This document shows positions 1-8,270 of a stretch of DNA of 64,000 nt, one piece after another. Source of the stretch: Paenibacillus oleatilyticus (GTDB lineage Bacteria; Bacillota; Bacilli; Paenibacillales; NBRC-103111); assembly GCF_018998565.1 (NCBI RefSeq), contig NZ_JAHNZO010000017.1, positions 89,806 to 153,805 of the forward strand. The letters run 5' to 3'. Numbering within the stretch: the first letter of the stretch is position 1; every line of letters begins with the position of its first letter. Position numbers and translations under genes: made by a program. The notes below the pieces were generated by a model. That model had not been told where the DNA came from and ran no database searches. It saw only the letters and a program-made list of their open reading frames with translations.

Positions 1-117
1 CCCTTATTACTGTTATATCGTTGGCTAAAAGTATTGCTGTGGAAACCGTTTGACACCTGGTTGAATCGGATTAGACGCCAACCTAGCCGAACCTCTGCAG
101 GACGAAGAAAGAAATAG
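1..117 (+). CDS. C-terminal end of an unidentified, probably membrane, protein (partial)
   Basis: Frame 1 is open from the window edge to a TAG at 115-117, giving the last 38 residues of a protein. They begin with a hydrophobic run (PLLLLYRWLKVLLW) and end in a strongly basic tail (many R and K), typical of a last transmembrane helix followed by a cytoplasmic tail. Nothing more specific can be recognised. It lies about 280 bp upstream of the nik promoter, so it is a separate transcription unit. Confidence 0.5.
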   Translation, partial: PLLLLYRWLKVLLWKPFDTWLNRIRRQPSRTSAGRRKK

Positions 118-400
118 CTTTTACATTGATGTCGTGTAACTCGCCGTTATATATGTATATTTTCACCAAATGGGCAGGATTACCTTAATGGCTACTCTAC
201 CTTTTGGGTCATCGAGTAAAAAAGTGAGATATTTTGGTGTCTAACTTTTATGCAACGCTAGTGCAAAAAATAATCAATTTGTGTCTTCCATTTTTGCATA
301 GATTCTCAAAGCTTGCTACGCTTGCATACATAAATCCACTTTAGAGCGGTACATCCAGACGGATCCGTAGCCAAAGATATAGTATGGAGGCTAAATACCA
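118..400. other. Intergenic, no gene seen
   Basis: This A+T-rich stretch lies between the stop of the partial first gene and the nik promoter. No plausible coding frame with a ribosome binding site and no clear terminator is visible. Confidence 0.5.
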
Positions 401-430
401 TTGACAATTGTAAGTAAGTTTAAGTATGAT
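401..430 (+). promoter_or_regulatory. Promoter of the nik operon
   Basis: A perfect -35 TTGACA (401-406), an 18-bp spacer and a -10 TATGAT (425-430) lie just upstream of the Fur box at 448-462. Bound Fur would therefore cover roughly +11 to +25 and block transcription. Confidence 0.8.
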
Positions 431-445
431 TTTTATGTTTTTATC

Positions 446-464
446 AGTGATAATCATTATCACT
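446..464. promoter_or_regulatory. Fur box (nik operon)
   Basis: TGATAATCATTATCA at 448-462 is an exact match to the Bacillus 7-1-7 Fur consensus TGATAATNATTATCA. The symmetry extends two bases on each side. It sits between the promoter and the first gene, so iron-dependent repression is expected. Confidence 0.9.
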
Positions 465-483
465 TTAATAGAGAGGGGCTTAC

Positions 484-2127
484 TTGTATATGTTCGCAAC
501 AAAGAGAAAGAGCCTGCTTCTGAGCCTGTCTTTACTTATGGCTCTATCCGCCACGATAGCAGGCTGTTCTAAACAGAATCCAGAGACAGCGCCTAGCGCA
601 GCAACTGAAGCTGCTAAAACCGGGAAAAAGGAAGAAACGATTACGATGTCCTGGCCAAGGGATATTGGGCCGATGAATCCGCATTTGTATAACCCATCTC
701 AACTATTTGCTCAATCTATGATCTTTGAACCGCTTGTCATGTATAAGGATGGGAAAATTGTGCCCCATTTGGCGGAGTCATGGGCCATTTCGCCGGATGG
801 CAAGGAATACACGTTCAAACTCCGCAGCAATGTCAAATTCTCTGACGGAACCGCCTTTACGGCAAAGACCGTTAAGAAGAACTTTGATGCGTTTATGAAT
901 AATATGAAGCTACATAGCTGGCTGGGTGTTGTCAATGTGCTCGAGAAAACGGAAGCGATCGATGGCTCTACGTTTAAACTAACGCTAAAAGAGGCATATT
1001 ATCCGACCTTGTACGATCTTGCCGTCGTTCGTCCTGTACGTTTTCTTGCTGAATCGGGCTTTCCTGACGACGGCGACACTTCTAAAGGCGTGAAGAACCC
1101 GATTGGAACCGGACCTTGGGTGCTCAGCGATTATAAGAAAGATGAGTATGCGGTATTTACTCCAAATCAGAACTATTGGGGGGACAAACCAAAGGTTGAC
1201 AAGGTTGTCGTTAAAGTAATTCCAGATGCGGAAACACGTGTACTTGCATTTGAAAAAGGGGATTTGGATCTTATTTTCGGTGAAGGTCTGATTAGCTTTG
1301 ACGCCTATAAACAGCTTGAAAAATCGGGTAAATATGCAACTAAGCTATCCGAGCCGGTTGGAACCAGAAATCTGGTCCTTAATACGATGAATGAAAAGCT
1401 TGCGGATCTGCGCGTTCGTCAGGCTCTTCACCAAGGATTTAACAAGAAAGCAATGGTTGAAGGCGTGACTTTGGGGATGGAGGAAAAAGCTGACAATATT
1501 TTGCCGAAAAACCTGCCATATGCCAATATTGACGTAAAGCCAGTTGAGTACAATGTGGAAAAAGCGAAAGCTTTATTAGAAGAGGCGGGTTGGAAGCTCC
1601 CTGCGGGAAAAACGGTTCGCGAAAAAGACGGGAAAGCACTTGAGCTCGAATTGCTTTATGAAAAAGCTGACTTAACTCAAAAAGCAATGGCAGAAACACT
1701 GCAAGCCGAATGGTCTGCTATCGGAGTCAAATTGAATATTACCGGTGTTGAACTCACTGTCTACATTCAACGTAGAAAAGCCAATCAATTTGATATGAAT
1801 TTCTATTCTAATTTCGGGGCACCGTATGACCCGCATTCCTTCATGACTGGAGTTGTCCAGAAAGGTTTCGGACTTTCAGATCCATTACAGGCTCTACCTA
1901 TGAAGGCTGAGATTGACCAGAAAATCAAAGAAGGTATGAAAATAACCGATGAGAAAGCCCGTACAGAGTTGTTTGGTTCGGTTCTCACTACATTACAGGA
2001 GCAGTCATCTATCATTCCGGTCTCCTATATTAAGAAGATAGCTGTTTATCAAAAAGAGGTAAGCATCGTTAATTTCCCGTCCAATCGTGATGAGCATCCT
2101 TTTTACGGGATCGACAAGAAGGAGTAA
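484..2127 (+). CDS. nikA: Nickel/metallophore ABC transporter substrate-binding lipoprotein (NikA/CntA family)
   Basis: This is a family 5 (peptide/nickel) solute-binding protein that would capture a metal or metal-chelate outside the membrane. A signal peptide ends in a lipobox (ATIAGC, Cys about residue 28), so it is a lipoprotein. The mature part has NikA hallmarks such as GPMNPHLYNPSQLFAQSM, IGTGPW, GAPYDPHSF and IPVSYI. It heads a tight nikABCDE operon. Two starts are possible: TTG at 484 (5 nt after GAGAGGGG) or ATG at 490. The Fur box upstream suggests the cargo is tied to iron starvation, as for S. aureus Cnt or an iron-chelate system, rather than nickel alone. No cntKLM-type metallophore synthesis genes are next to it. 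Confidence 0.85.
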   Translation: MYMFATKRKSLLLSLSLLMALSATIAGCSKQNPETAPSAATEAAKTGKKEETITMSWPRDIGPMNPHLYNPSQLFAQSMIFEPLVMYKDGKIVPHLAESWAISPDGKEYTFKLRSNVKFSDGTAFTAKTVKKNFDAFMNNMKLHSWLGVVNVLEKTEAIDGSTFKLTLKEAYYPTLYDLAVVRPVRFLAESGFPDDGDTSKGVKNPIGTGPWVLSDYKKDEYAVFTPNQNYWGDKPKVDKVVVKVIPDAETRVLAFEKGDLDLIFGEGLISFDAYKQLEKSGKYATKLSEPVGTRNLVLNTMNEKLADLRVRQALHQGFNKKAMVEGVTLGMEEKADNILPKNLPYANIDVKPVEYNVEKAKALLEEAGWKLPAGKTVREKDGKALELELLYEKADLTQKAMAETLQAEWSAIGVKLNITGVELTVYIQRRKANQFDMNFYSNFGAPYDPHSFMTGVVQKGFGLSDPLQALPMKAEIDQKIKEGMKITDEKARTELFGSVLTTLQEQSSIIPVSYIKKIAVYQKEVSIVNFPSNRDEHPFYGIDKKE

Positions 2128-2145
2128 AATTGAAGGAGGCAATAC

Positions 2146-3090
2146 ATGGGCATATATATCGGGAAACGAATTCTTAGCATTATTCCAATTGTTCTATTTG
2201 CCTCGTTTCTCATGTTTGTCATGATTAAACTGGGACCGGTGGACCCGGCCGAAGCCTATTTGGCCGCGGCCCACATTCATCCCGACGATGAAGTGTTGGC
2301 TGAAAAAAGACATGAATTTGGCTTGGATAAGCCCTTAATTGTTCAATATGCTCAATCTGTGATCAAGATGTGCCGACTCGATTTCGGCATGTCTTATATT
2401 TCTAATGAGCCCGTTTGGCAGGAAGTTATGCTGAGGATGCCGGCAACGATTCAGCTCGCCTTCAGCAGTATGATTCTCGCTATCCTCGTAAGTGTGCCAA
2501 TTGGCTTTTTATCTGCGATTTATAAAAATGGTGTGATCGATTATTTGAGTAGGGTGCTTGCCTATATTGGCGCTTGTATTCCAATTTTTTGGCTTGGGTA
2601 CTTATTGGTTTTCTTCTTTTCGGTTAAACTCGATTGGCTCCCCGTAGAAGGCAGAGGGTCTTGGCAGCATCTTGTACTTCCGTCGGTAACGCTGGCGCTG
2701 TGGCTGATCGCGATTTATACGCGCTTGCTTCGAACGACGGTGTTAGAGGAATTACAGGAGTCTTACATTCGCTATGCCAGAGCAAGAGGGATAAAAGAGA
2801 GAATGATCATGCTCAAATATGTGCTGAGAATTGCAATTGCACCTATGATCACAGGTCTGGGCATGAATTTGGGGAAATTGCTAACGGGAGCGATTATCGT
2901 AGAGCAGGTATTCTCTTGGCCCGGATTTGGGCGCTACTTTGTTCAGTCCATTGTAAACCGCGATATTCCGGTGATACAATGCTACGTATTGCTTTCGGTT
3001 TGCTTTGTTGTTGGATGTAACCTCCTTGTAGATCTGCTCCAATTGTACATGGATCCCCGGATTTCGCGGAAAGGAAGGGCTCACCAATGA
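2146..3090 (+). CDS. nikB: Nickel/peptide-type ABC transporter permease (NikB)
   Basis: This inner-membrane permease of the DppB/NikB family has 314 residues and about six hydrophobic segments. It carries the conserved coupling region near the C-terminus (YIRYARARGIKERMIMLKYVLR and then the GxxLxGAxxVExVFSWPGFG signature around residues 245-265). An AGGAGG ribosome site lies 6-7 nt before the ATG, and the gene starts 18 bp after nikA. It would pair with the next gene as the heterodimeric channel. Confidence 0.88.
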   Translation: MGIYIGKRILSIIPIVLFASFLMFVMIKLGPVDPAEAYLAAAHIHPDDEVLAEKRHEFGLDKPLIVQYAQSVIKMCRLDFGMSYISNEPVWQEVMLRMPATIQLAFSSMILAILVSVPIGFLSAIYKNGVIDYLSRVLAYIGACIPIFWLGYLLVFFFSVKLDWLPVEGRGSWQHLVLPSVTLALWLIAIYTRLLRTTVLEELQESYIRYARARGIKERMIMLKYVLRIAIAPMITGLGMNLGKLLTGAIIVEQVFSWPGFGRYFVQSIVNRDIPVIQCYVLLSVCFVVGCNLLVDLLQLYMDPRISRKGRAHQ

Positions 3091-3920
3091 TTGGCAGATT
3101 ACGCAGAGGTATCAAAAGTCAGAAGGCGATAGCCATATGCACAATCATTATCGTTTTTTTCTTTTTAATTAGTGTATTAGCTCCATGGATTTCACCCCAT
3201 GATCCGATTCAAGTGAATTTAGCAATCAAGCTTCAAGCTCCCTCTTGGGAATACCCTCTTGGGACGGATCAGTTAGGTCGATGTAATCTATCAAGACTCC
3301 TTCATGGTGCGCGTGTATCGTTAGGATTTGCTTCATTAATTTTCATAGCCTCCCTGACTTTTGGATTATTCATCGGGACAGTTGCCGGTTATAGAGGAGG
3401 TTGGCTGGATGCAGTACTGATGCGGTTGTGTGAGGGGGTAATGGCGTTCCCAAATCTCGTATTGGTACTAGGTTTAGTAGGTATATTCGGCCCAGGTTTA
3501 CCGCAATTAGTGATGGCTTTAATGATGGTGCAATGGGTGTATTATGCGCGCATGTTTCGTAATATGGTTGTCAGTTTGAAGGAACGGAATTTTATTACGG
3601 CAGCACGGGTAAGCGGCTCCTCCCAGTGGCAAATCATTAGAAGGCACATGATTCCTAACATTTTGCCTCCGATTGTTGTTATCGGCACACTCGAAATGGG
3701 ATGGGCGATCATGGACATCTCTGCCATGTCATTCCTGGGATTAGGTATTCAGCCGCCAACTCCAGAGTGGGGGGCTATGGTAAATGAAGGGAAACAATTT
3801 ATAAGAAATCATCCGCAGCTGATGCTCTATCCCGGATTACTGATCGTTGTCGTTGTGGCGACTTTTAATATTTTGGGCGAAGCTTTATCAGAGCGTTTTG
3901 GTGTAAAACGAGGCTTCTAA
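3087..3920 (+). CDS. nikC: Nickel/peptide-type ABC transporter permease (NikC)
   Basis: This is the second permease, of the DppC/NikC family (277 residues). The N-terminal helix is followed by the family's HPLGTDQLGR-like motif (here YPLGTDQLGRCNLSRLLHGAR) and the coupling loop NFITAARVSGSSQWQIIRRHMIPN. It overlaps nikB by 4 nt (ATGA), implying translational coupling. The C-terminal EWGAMVNEG segment is also typical. Confidence 0.88.
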   Translation: MIGRLRRGIKSQKAIAICTIIIVFFFLISVLAPWISPHDPIQVNLAIKLQAPSWEYPLGTDQLGRCNLSRLLHGARVSLGFASLIFIASLTFGLFIGTVAGYRGGWLDAVLMRLCEGVMAFPNLVLVLGLVGIFGPGLPQLVMALMMVQWVYYARMFRNMVVSLKERNFITAARVSGSSQWQIIRRHMIPNILPPIVVIGTLEMGWAIMDISAMSFLGLGIQPPTPEWGAMVNEGKQFIRNHPQLMLYPGLLIVVVVATFNILGEALSERFGVKRGF

Positions 3921-3928
3921 AAGAAGGA

Positions 3929-4771
3929 ATGAGCGTATTGGTAGAACAAACAAGCCCTGTATTGCAGGTGAAGGACCTGAAGGTGGCCGTAAAGACGGAG
4001 CGGGGAAATCTGCCGCTTGTACATGCTATCGATTTTGAACTTAAACCGGGTCGTGTACTTGGTCTTGTAGGGGAAAGCGGTAGCGGCAAAACCGTCACTT
4101 CGTTATCTTTATTGCAGATGCTGGATCGAAAAACGACCACCATCGAAGGCAGTATCCGTTTAAGAACACGTGAGCTGAACGGACTTAAAGACGATGAAAT
4201 GCGCTGTATAAGAGGGAAAGAGATTGCACTTATTATGCAGAATCCGATGAATGCATTCTCACCTGTATATACAATAGGTACTCAATTCATAGATACGATT
4301 CGCACCCATACCAAGCTTAACAAAAAGCAAGCTGCGGAATTGGCCATCAGTTCGATGATGGACGTAAATTTATCAACTCCCTCAGAGCTATTGCGAAAGT
4401 ACCCGTTCGAATTGAGCGGAGGCATGCTTCAGCGAGTGATGATAGCCTTAAGCGTGTGCTTGAAGCCATCGGTTATTATTGCAGACGAGCCTACGACTGC
4501 GCTGGATGTGACGAATCAGCTTCAGGTGCTGCGGCTATTAAACCGAGTGCGGCAAGCGCATGGAACATCGATCTTATTGATATCTCATGATTTAGGTGTC
4601 ATCGCAGAATTGGCTGATGATGTTGCTGTCATGCAGCATGGTCGGATTGTTGAGCAGGCTAATGTATTTGAGCTGTTTGATCACCCTAAGCATACGTACA
4701 CCAAAACATTGCTTGCTGCAAGACCCATGCTTCAAATAAGTCCGCAGATGGCTAACTGTATATGGTCATGA
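3929..4771 (+). CDS. nikD: Nickel/peptide-type ABC transporter ATPase (NikD)
   Basis: This is the cytoplasmic ATPase subunit (280 residues). Walker A is GESGSGKT (about residues 50-57), the ABC signature is LSGGM, and Walker B with its Glu is VIIADEPTTALD, followed by the switch His in LLISHD. The C-terminus has the oligopeptide-transporter pattern (HPKHTYTKTLLAARP) but is short and lacks the cysteine cluster found in many Dpp/Opp ATPases. AAGAAGG lies only 1-2 nt before the annotated ATG, so a TTG three codons further in (3938) is a possible alternative start. Confidence 0.85.
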   Translation: MSVLVEQTSPVLQVKDLKVAVKTERGNLPLVHAIDFELKPGRVLGLVGESGSGKTVTSLSLLQMLDRKTTTIEGSIRLRTRELNGLKDDEMRCIRGKEIALIMQNPMNAFSPVYTIGTQFIDTIRTHTKLNKKQAAELAISSMMDVNLSTPSELLRKYPFELSGGMLQRVMIALSVCLKPSVIIADEPTTALDVTNQLQVLRLLNRVRQAHGTSILLISHDLGVIAELADDVAVMQHGRIVEQANVFELFDHPKHTYTKTLLAARPMLQISPQMANCIWS

Positions 4772-4783
4772 TTAGGAATAGAG

Positions 4784-5599
4784 GTGAGTAAAATGACATT
4801 GCTTCAAGTGAGCGAGGTAACTCATGCTTACTCTTCTTCTAATTTTTTCAGACGTCCCAAAGGGAATGCGAACGTTCTGTTCAACGTATCGCTTAGGATC
4901 GAAGAAGGGACGTGTCTGGGACTTCTGGGAGCGAGTGGAGCGGGAAAAAGCACCCTTGGCAGGGTCATTCTAGGTTTGGAAAAACCGAAGAAAGGTCATG
5001 TTCTTTTTCAAGGACATGATCTGTATAAGTTGGATTCGAAAACCCGTAGGCAGCTTCGCCGAAACCTCCAGGTTGTTTTCCAGGATTGTTACTCCTCGGT
5101 TAATCCTAGGATGACAGCCGAACAAATCATTGGTGAGCCGTTGGACAACTACGAGACTTTGTCGGTCCAGGAGCGAAAACGGGCTGTCGGAGAGCTATTG
5201 GAACGCGTCGGATTAAGCTCCATGGACATGGGGAAGTATCCGCATCAATTCAGCGGAGGCCAGCTGCAGCGAATCAATATAGCAAGGGCTATTGCCTTAA
5301 AACCGAAGATGATTGTACTGGATGAGCCGGTAAGCAGCCTGGATATGGTGAATCAAACGAATATTTTGCATTTGCTAAAGGACTTGAGGTCAACGTTTGG
5401 TTTGTCCTATTTGTTTATCACCCATGATATTAAAGCGGCTTACACGATTTCCGACGCATTGGCTGTAATGGAGAAAGGACAGGTGGCCGAATACTGTGAG
5501 AATAAAGAGCAGTTTCTGCTGTCGTCTCACCCTGCTGTGAAAGGCTTACTGGGGGCTATGCTTTCGGAACATCCACGTTATCGCTCTAAGGAGTGTTAA
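4784..5599 (+). CDS. nikE: Nickel/peptide-type ABC transporter ATPase (NikE)
   Basis: This is the second ATPase (271 residues), pairing with NikD. It has Walker A GASGAGKST, Q-loop VVFQDCYSSVNPRMT (typical of DppF/NikE, usually QDPYSSLNPR), signature FSGGQLQR, Walker B MIVLDEPVSSLD and switch FITHD. It starts 12 bp after nikD. No terminator with a clear T-tract follows, only a hairpin around 5672-5711. Confidence 0.85.
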   Translation: MSKMTLLQVSEVTHAYSSSNFFRRPKGNANVLFNVSLRIEEGTCLGLLGASGAGKSTLGRVILGLEKPKKGHVLFQGHDLYKLDSKTRRQLRRNLQVVFQDCYSSVNPRMTAEQIIGEPLDNYETLSVQERKRAVGELLERVGLSSMDMGKYPHQFSGGQLQRINIARAIALKPKMIVLDEPVSSLDMVNQTNILHLLKDLRSTFGLSYLFITHDIKAAYTISDALAVMEKGQVAEYCENKEQFLLSSHPAVKGLLGAMLSEHPRYRSKEC

Positions 5600-5671
5600 T
5601 TTACAAAGCATGAGAATGTTTTCGTACAAATGGGTGCAATCCGTTTACCAATTGAAGAAAATAGGGTATCC

Positions 5672-5711
5672 TTGTCCATGGGCTTAATCCTTTTCAGTGG
5701 ATTATGGACAG
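5672..5711. other. Inverted repeat after the nik operon
   Basis: TGTCCAT...TAATCC pairs with GGATTATGGACA across an 8-nt loop. It has no T-tract on either side, so termination is uncertain. It lies in the gap between the convergent nik operon and the antitoxin-like gene, and nothing else is visible in 5600-5825. Confidence 0.4.
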
Positions 5712-5825
5712 GAACTACCTGCCATTTCATTGTAAAGGATTCAGAGAAAATTAATGCAACGCCAGTGCTTCACGGTACTAATTTTTAACCTTATACAATA
5801 ATTAGTGCATCTGGATTGAACGAAA

Positions 5826-6212
5826 TCATTCACGGGTCGCGATCTCAAGAGCCGCCTTCAAGAAGTCAGCTTGAGAAATCTCCCCCCTTAGCCGCTTCCG
5901 GATTAATTCCTGACCCTCTTCCGGCATCACAAGCCCTTCGATAGCCAGACTAGCCTGCGCTTGGCGCATCGCTGCATGAATGTCTTTATCCGATGCAGTT
6001 GCTACCGGATCATGACTAAGAGTCCCCTCGCGCTGGAGCTCTTGCTGTTCCAGTTGATTCAGGCGCTGGAACGTATCCACATTCCTATTTTCCGTAATAT
6101 ACTTAGGTAGAGATTTCGCTTTTTTCCGCACTTCGCCGAATTTCTTTGAGGCTTCCGAAGAAGAAACCAACTGGTCAACATGGAACGTTGGCTTAAACAC
6201 GGATGTATCCAC
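5826..6212 (-). CDS. Orphan antitoxin-like protein: Phd/YefM-type N-terminus plus VbhA-type C-terminus
   Basis: A 128-residue protein starting at GTG (AAAGGAG 8 nt upstream). Residues 14-45 (SSSEASKKFGEVRKKAKSLPKYI) resemble the DNA-binding start of Phd/YefM antitoxins. Residues 85-125 (QASLAIEGLVMPEEG...RLRGEISQADFLK) resemble the VbhA/Fic-antitoxin fold that blocks AMPylation by Fic toxins. Between NRNVDT and QRLNQLEQQ, the usual Phd segment around the SYEEYE motif is absent, which looks like an in-frame deletion of roughly a dozen residues. No Fic, Doc or other toxin gene lies downstream (5600-5825) or upstream, so the gene is an orphan, perhaps decaying. Function is inferred from motifs only. 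Confidence 0.6.
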   Translation of the reverse strand: MDTSVFKPTFHVDQLVSSSEASKKFGEVRKKAKSLPKYITENRNVDTFQRLNQLEQQELQREGTLSHDPVATASDKDIHAAMRQAQASLAIEGLVMPEEGQELIRKRLRGEISQADFLKAALEIATRE

Positions 6213-6398
6213 TTGTCCGTCTCCTTTGTCAGCAAAATAATCGTACTTAACTTTTTATACCATGAAAGTCCCCCCCTTCCATCCTCCCCCTCTTGTATCT
6301 CCCCCGATAAATATGTCAATATCAAGGATAGGCCGATGACCGGGCATCCGGGGATGGCTTTGCGAAATAACTTTGACGGGAAGAAGGGCTGCGTCTCT

Positions 6399-7202
6399 AT
6401 GCATTTTCAACAACTTGCCGCGATGATTCCGGTGTTCGAGAGCGTCGAATCCTCTACGGCTTCCCGGCTCATTGACTGTGGCCCGGACAGCCACCGGATC
6501 ATCATTGTCCTCCGCGGACACGTTACTTTGTCAGCCCAAGGCCAAGAGCCGGTCGTCGTCACGCAGGGCTTCGCCTGCCATCCGGCGCACAGCCCTTTCG
6601 ATCTCCAAGTGCCGAAGACGAAGGAGGCCGAGTACGCCGTCATCACCTACCGCGTATTCCCGGAGAGCAGCGCTTGGACGCTCTATGGCCCGCTTCGCAC
6701 GCACAGCGAAGTGAAGATCAAATACATGCTGGACGAGCTCATCCGCACCGCCGAGGAGATCCGCACCGACTCCGAAGAGGAGGAAGCCGTGCAGTTGTTC
6801 CGAAAGCGTCTCATTATGGAGCGAATCTTGTTTATATTTCTGTACGAAACGCACATGAGACAAGAGGAGCCGTCGTCCGACCTCGCGATCAAGGAATCCC
6901 TCTCCTATATCAACGAGCACTATATGCTGAAGCTCACGCTCCCGATGCTCGCCCAGCGAGCCGGAATGAGCGACGGACATTACACGGTGCTGTTCAAAAA
7001 GCATACCGGAACGACCATGACCCACTATTTACGCCGTCTCCGCATCCGGAAGGCACAGCAGATGTTTCTGCAAACCCGTCTGCCCGCCAAAGAAATTGCG
7101 CAGCGGGTCGGCTTCGCTGACTATTTTCATTTCAGCCGCATTTTCAAGCAGGAAGTGGGCTGTTCCCCGACGGCCTTTCAACGGAACCGGTCCGAAATCT
7201 AA
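6399..7202 (+). CDS. AraC-family transcriptional regulator
   Basis: The open frame extends upstream into the antitoxin gene, but the best start is the ATG at 6399, preceded by GGGAAGAAGGG; this gives 267 residues. The N-terminal half has a cupin-like sensor segment (HRIIIVLRGHVTLSAQGQEPVVVTQGFACHPAHSPF). The C-terminal ~100 residues carry two AraC HTH motifs (LTLPMLAQRAGMSDGHYTVLFKKHTG and AKEIAQRVGFADYFHFSRIFKQEVG). It lies directly upstream of a Fur-boxed siderophore importer in the same direction. By analogy with Btr-type regulators it probably activates that importer when the ferric siderophore is present; this is inferred from position. Confidence 0.82.
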   Translation: MHFQQLAAMIPVFESVESSTASRLIDCGPDSHRIIIVLRGHVTLSAQGQEPVVVTQGFACHPAHSPFDLQVPKTKEAEYAVITYRVFPESSAWTLYGPLRTHSEVKIKYMLDELIRTAEEIRTDSEEEEAVQLFRKRLIMERILFIFLYETHMRQEEPSSDLAIKESLSYINEHYMLKLTLPMLAQRAGMSDGHYTVLFKKHTGTTMTHYLRRLRIRKAQQMFLQTRLPAKEIAQRVGFADYFHFSRIFKQEVGCSPTAFQRNRSEI

Positions 7203-7267
7203 AAATATAACATGCCCCATCCTAAAATTGGACATGGTCTAAGAACGAAGATGCGACTACAATAAGT

Positions 7268-7288
7268 TGAGAATAATTATCATTATCA
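7268..7288. promoter_or_regulatory. Fur box (siderophore importer)
   Basis: TGAGAATAATTATCA (7268-7282) matches the 7-1-7 Fur consensus at 14 of 15 bases counting the free centre. A partly overlapping second copy ends at 7288. A possible -10 TACAAT lies just upstream at 7258-7263, with a poor -35. It precedes the binding-protein gene, so iron repression of the importer is expected. Confidence 0.85.
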
Positions 7289-7302
7289 TGGGGGATAGCA
7301 AC

Positions 7303-8265
7303 ATGCACCTTTGGATCAACCGTACACTGCGCACCACCTTGCTGCTCGTCTTCGTCATCGCGCTTGCCGCTTGCGGCCAACCGGCTTCGAATCCAGCCCA
7401 ATCGGGCCAAACCGGCGGACAAGCCGCCGCTCCCAAAGACGAGAAAATTACCGTGGAGGACGCGACCGGAACCGTCACCCTGCCGAAAAAGCCCGAACGT
7501 ATCGTGACGATGGATTTCAGCTTCACCGATATGCTGGTAACGCTTGGCGTGCAGCCGGTCGGGATTGCCGACGACGGTACGCCCGAGCTGTTCATGGACT
7601 CCGTCAAAAGCCAGCTGAAACAATATACCTCCGTCGGGTCCCGCTACGAGCCGAACATCGAATTGATCAGCTCGCTGAAGCCTGACCTGATTATCGTCGA
7701 TATCAACAAGCACAAAAATGCGCTGACCCAACTGAAAGCCATTGCGCCGATTCTCGTGCTGAACGATTTTCAAGCCGACTACGACCAAATGCTGAAAAAC
7801 TACATGATCGCCGCCAAAGCCGTCGGCAAGGAAGAGGAAGGGAAAAAGCGCCTGCAGGAGCATCAGACGAAAATGGAGCAGGCCAAGAAGAAAATCAGCC
7901 GCGCTGCATCGACCGTACTCCCGGCTGTCGTGAATCCGAAAGGCTTCTTCGCCCACTCGGATCACTCTTACACCGGCTCCATTGTGAAAATGCTGGGCTT
8001 CACCGATCCCGTCAAGAACGACGCCGCTTATCCGCAGCTAACTTTGGAGCAGCTTGTGGAAACGAACCCGCAAGTGCTGTTCCTGATGCCTACGGATAAA
8101 GTAACGATCGTGAATCAATGGGAAAGCAACCCGTTATGGAAAAAAATCGACGCCGTCGCGGGCAACAAAGTGTTTACGGTGGAACGGCGCGACTGGTCGC
8201 TGTCCCGCGGCATGCTCGGATCGGAGAAAATCGCGGAAGATATCGTGAAGCAATTGGGAGAATAA
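7303..8265 (+). CDS. Ferric siderophore/Fe-dicitrate ABC transporter substrate-binding lipoprotein
   Basis: This class III (FecB/FhuD-like) binding protein of 320 residues captures a ferric chelate at the cell surface. The start at ATG 7303 is chosen because GGGGGA lies 7 nt before it and because upstream starts fall inside the Fur box. A signal peptide ends in the lipobox LAAC. The mature protein opens with ITVEDATGTVTLPKKPERIVTMDFSFTDML, the standard periplasmic-binding-fold start, and ends with the paired lobe motif (PQVLFLMPTDK, GNKVFTVERRDW). Two permease genes follow in the same operon. Confidence 0.86.
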   Translation: MHLWINRTLRTTLLLVFVIALAACGQPASNPAQSGQTGGQAAAPKDEKITVEDATGTVTLPKKPERIVTMDFSFTDMLVTLGVQPVGIADDGTPELFMDSVKSQLKQYTSVGSRYEPNIELISSLKPDLIIVDINKHKNALTQLKAIAPILVLNDFQADYDQMLKNYMIAAKAVGKEEEGKKRLQEHQTKMEQAKKKISRAASTVLPAVVNPKGFFAHSDHSYTGSIVKMLGFTDPVKNDAAYPQLTLEQLVETNPQVLFLMPTDKVTIVNQWESNPLWKKIDAVAGNKVFTVERRDWSLSRGMLGSEKIAEDIVKQLGE

Positions 8266-8270
8266 CTTAA

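Noticed and set aside
6180..6398. N-terminal extension of the AraC gene
   Set aside because: The frame is open, but it overlaps the antitoxin gene, has no domain character, and a better ribosome site precedes ATG 6399.
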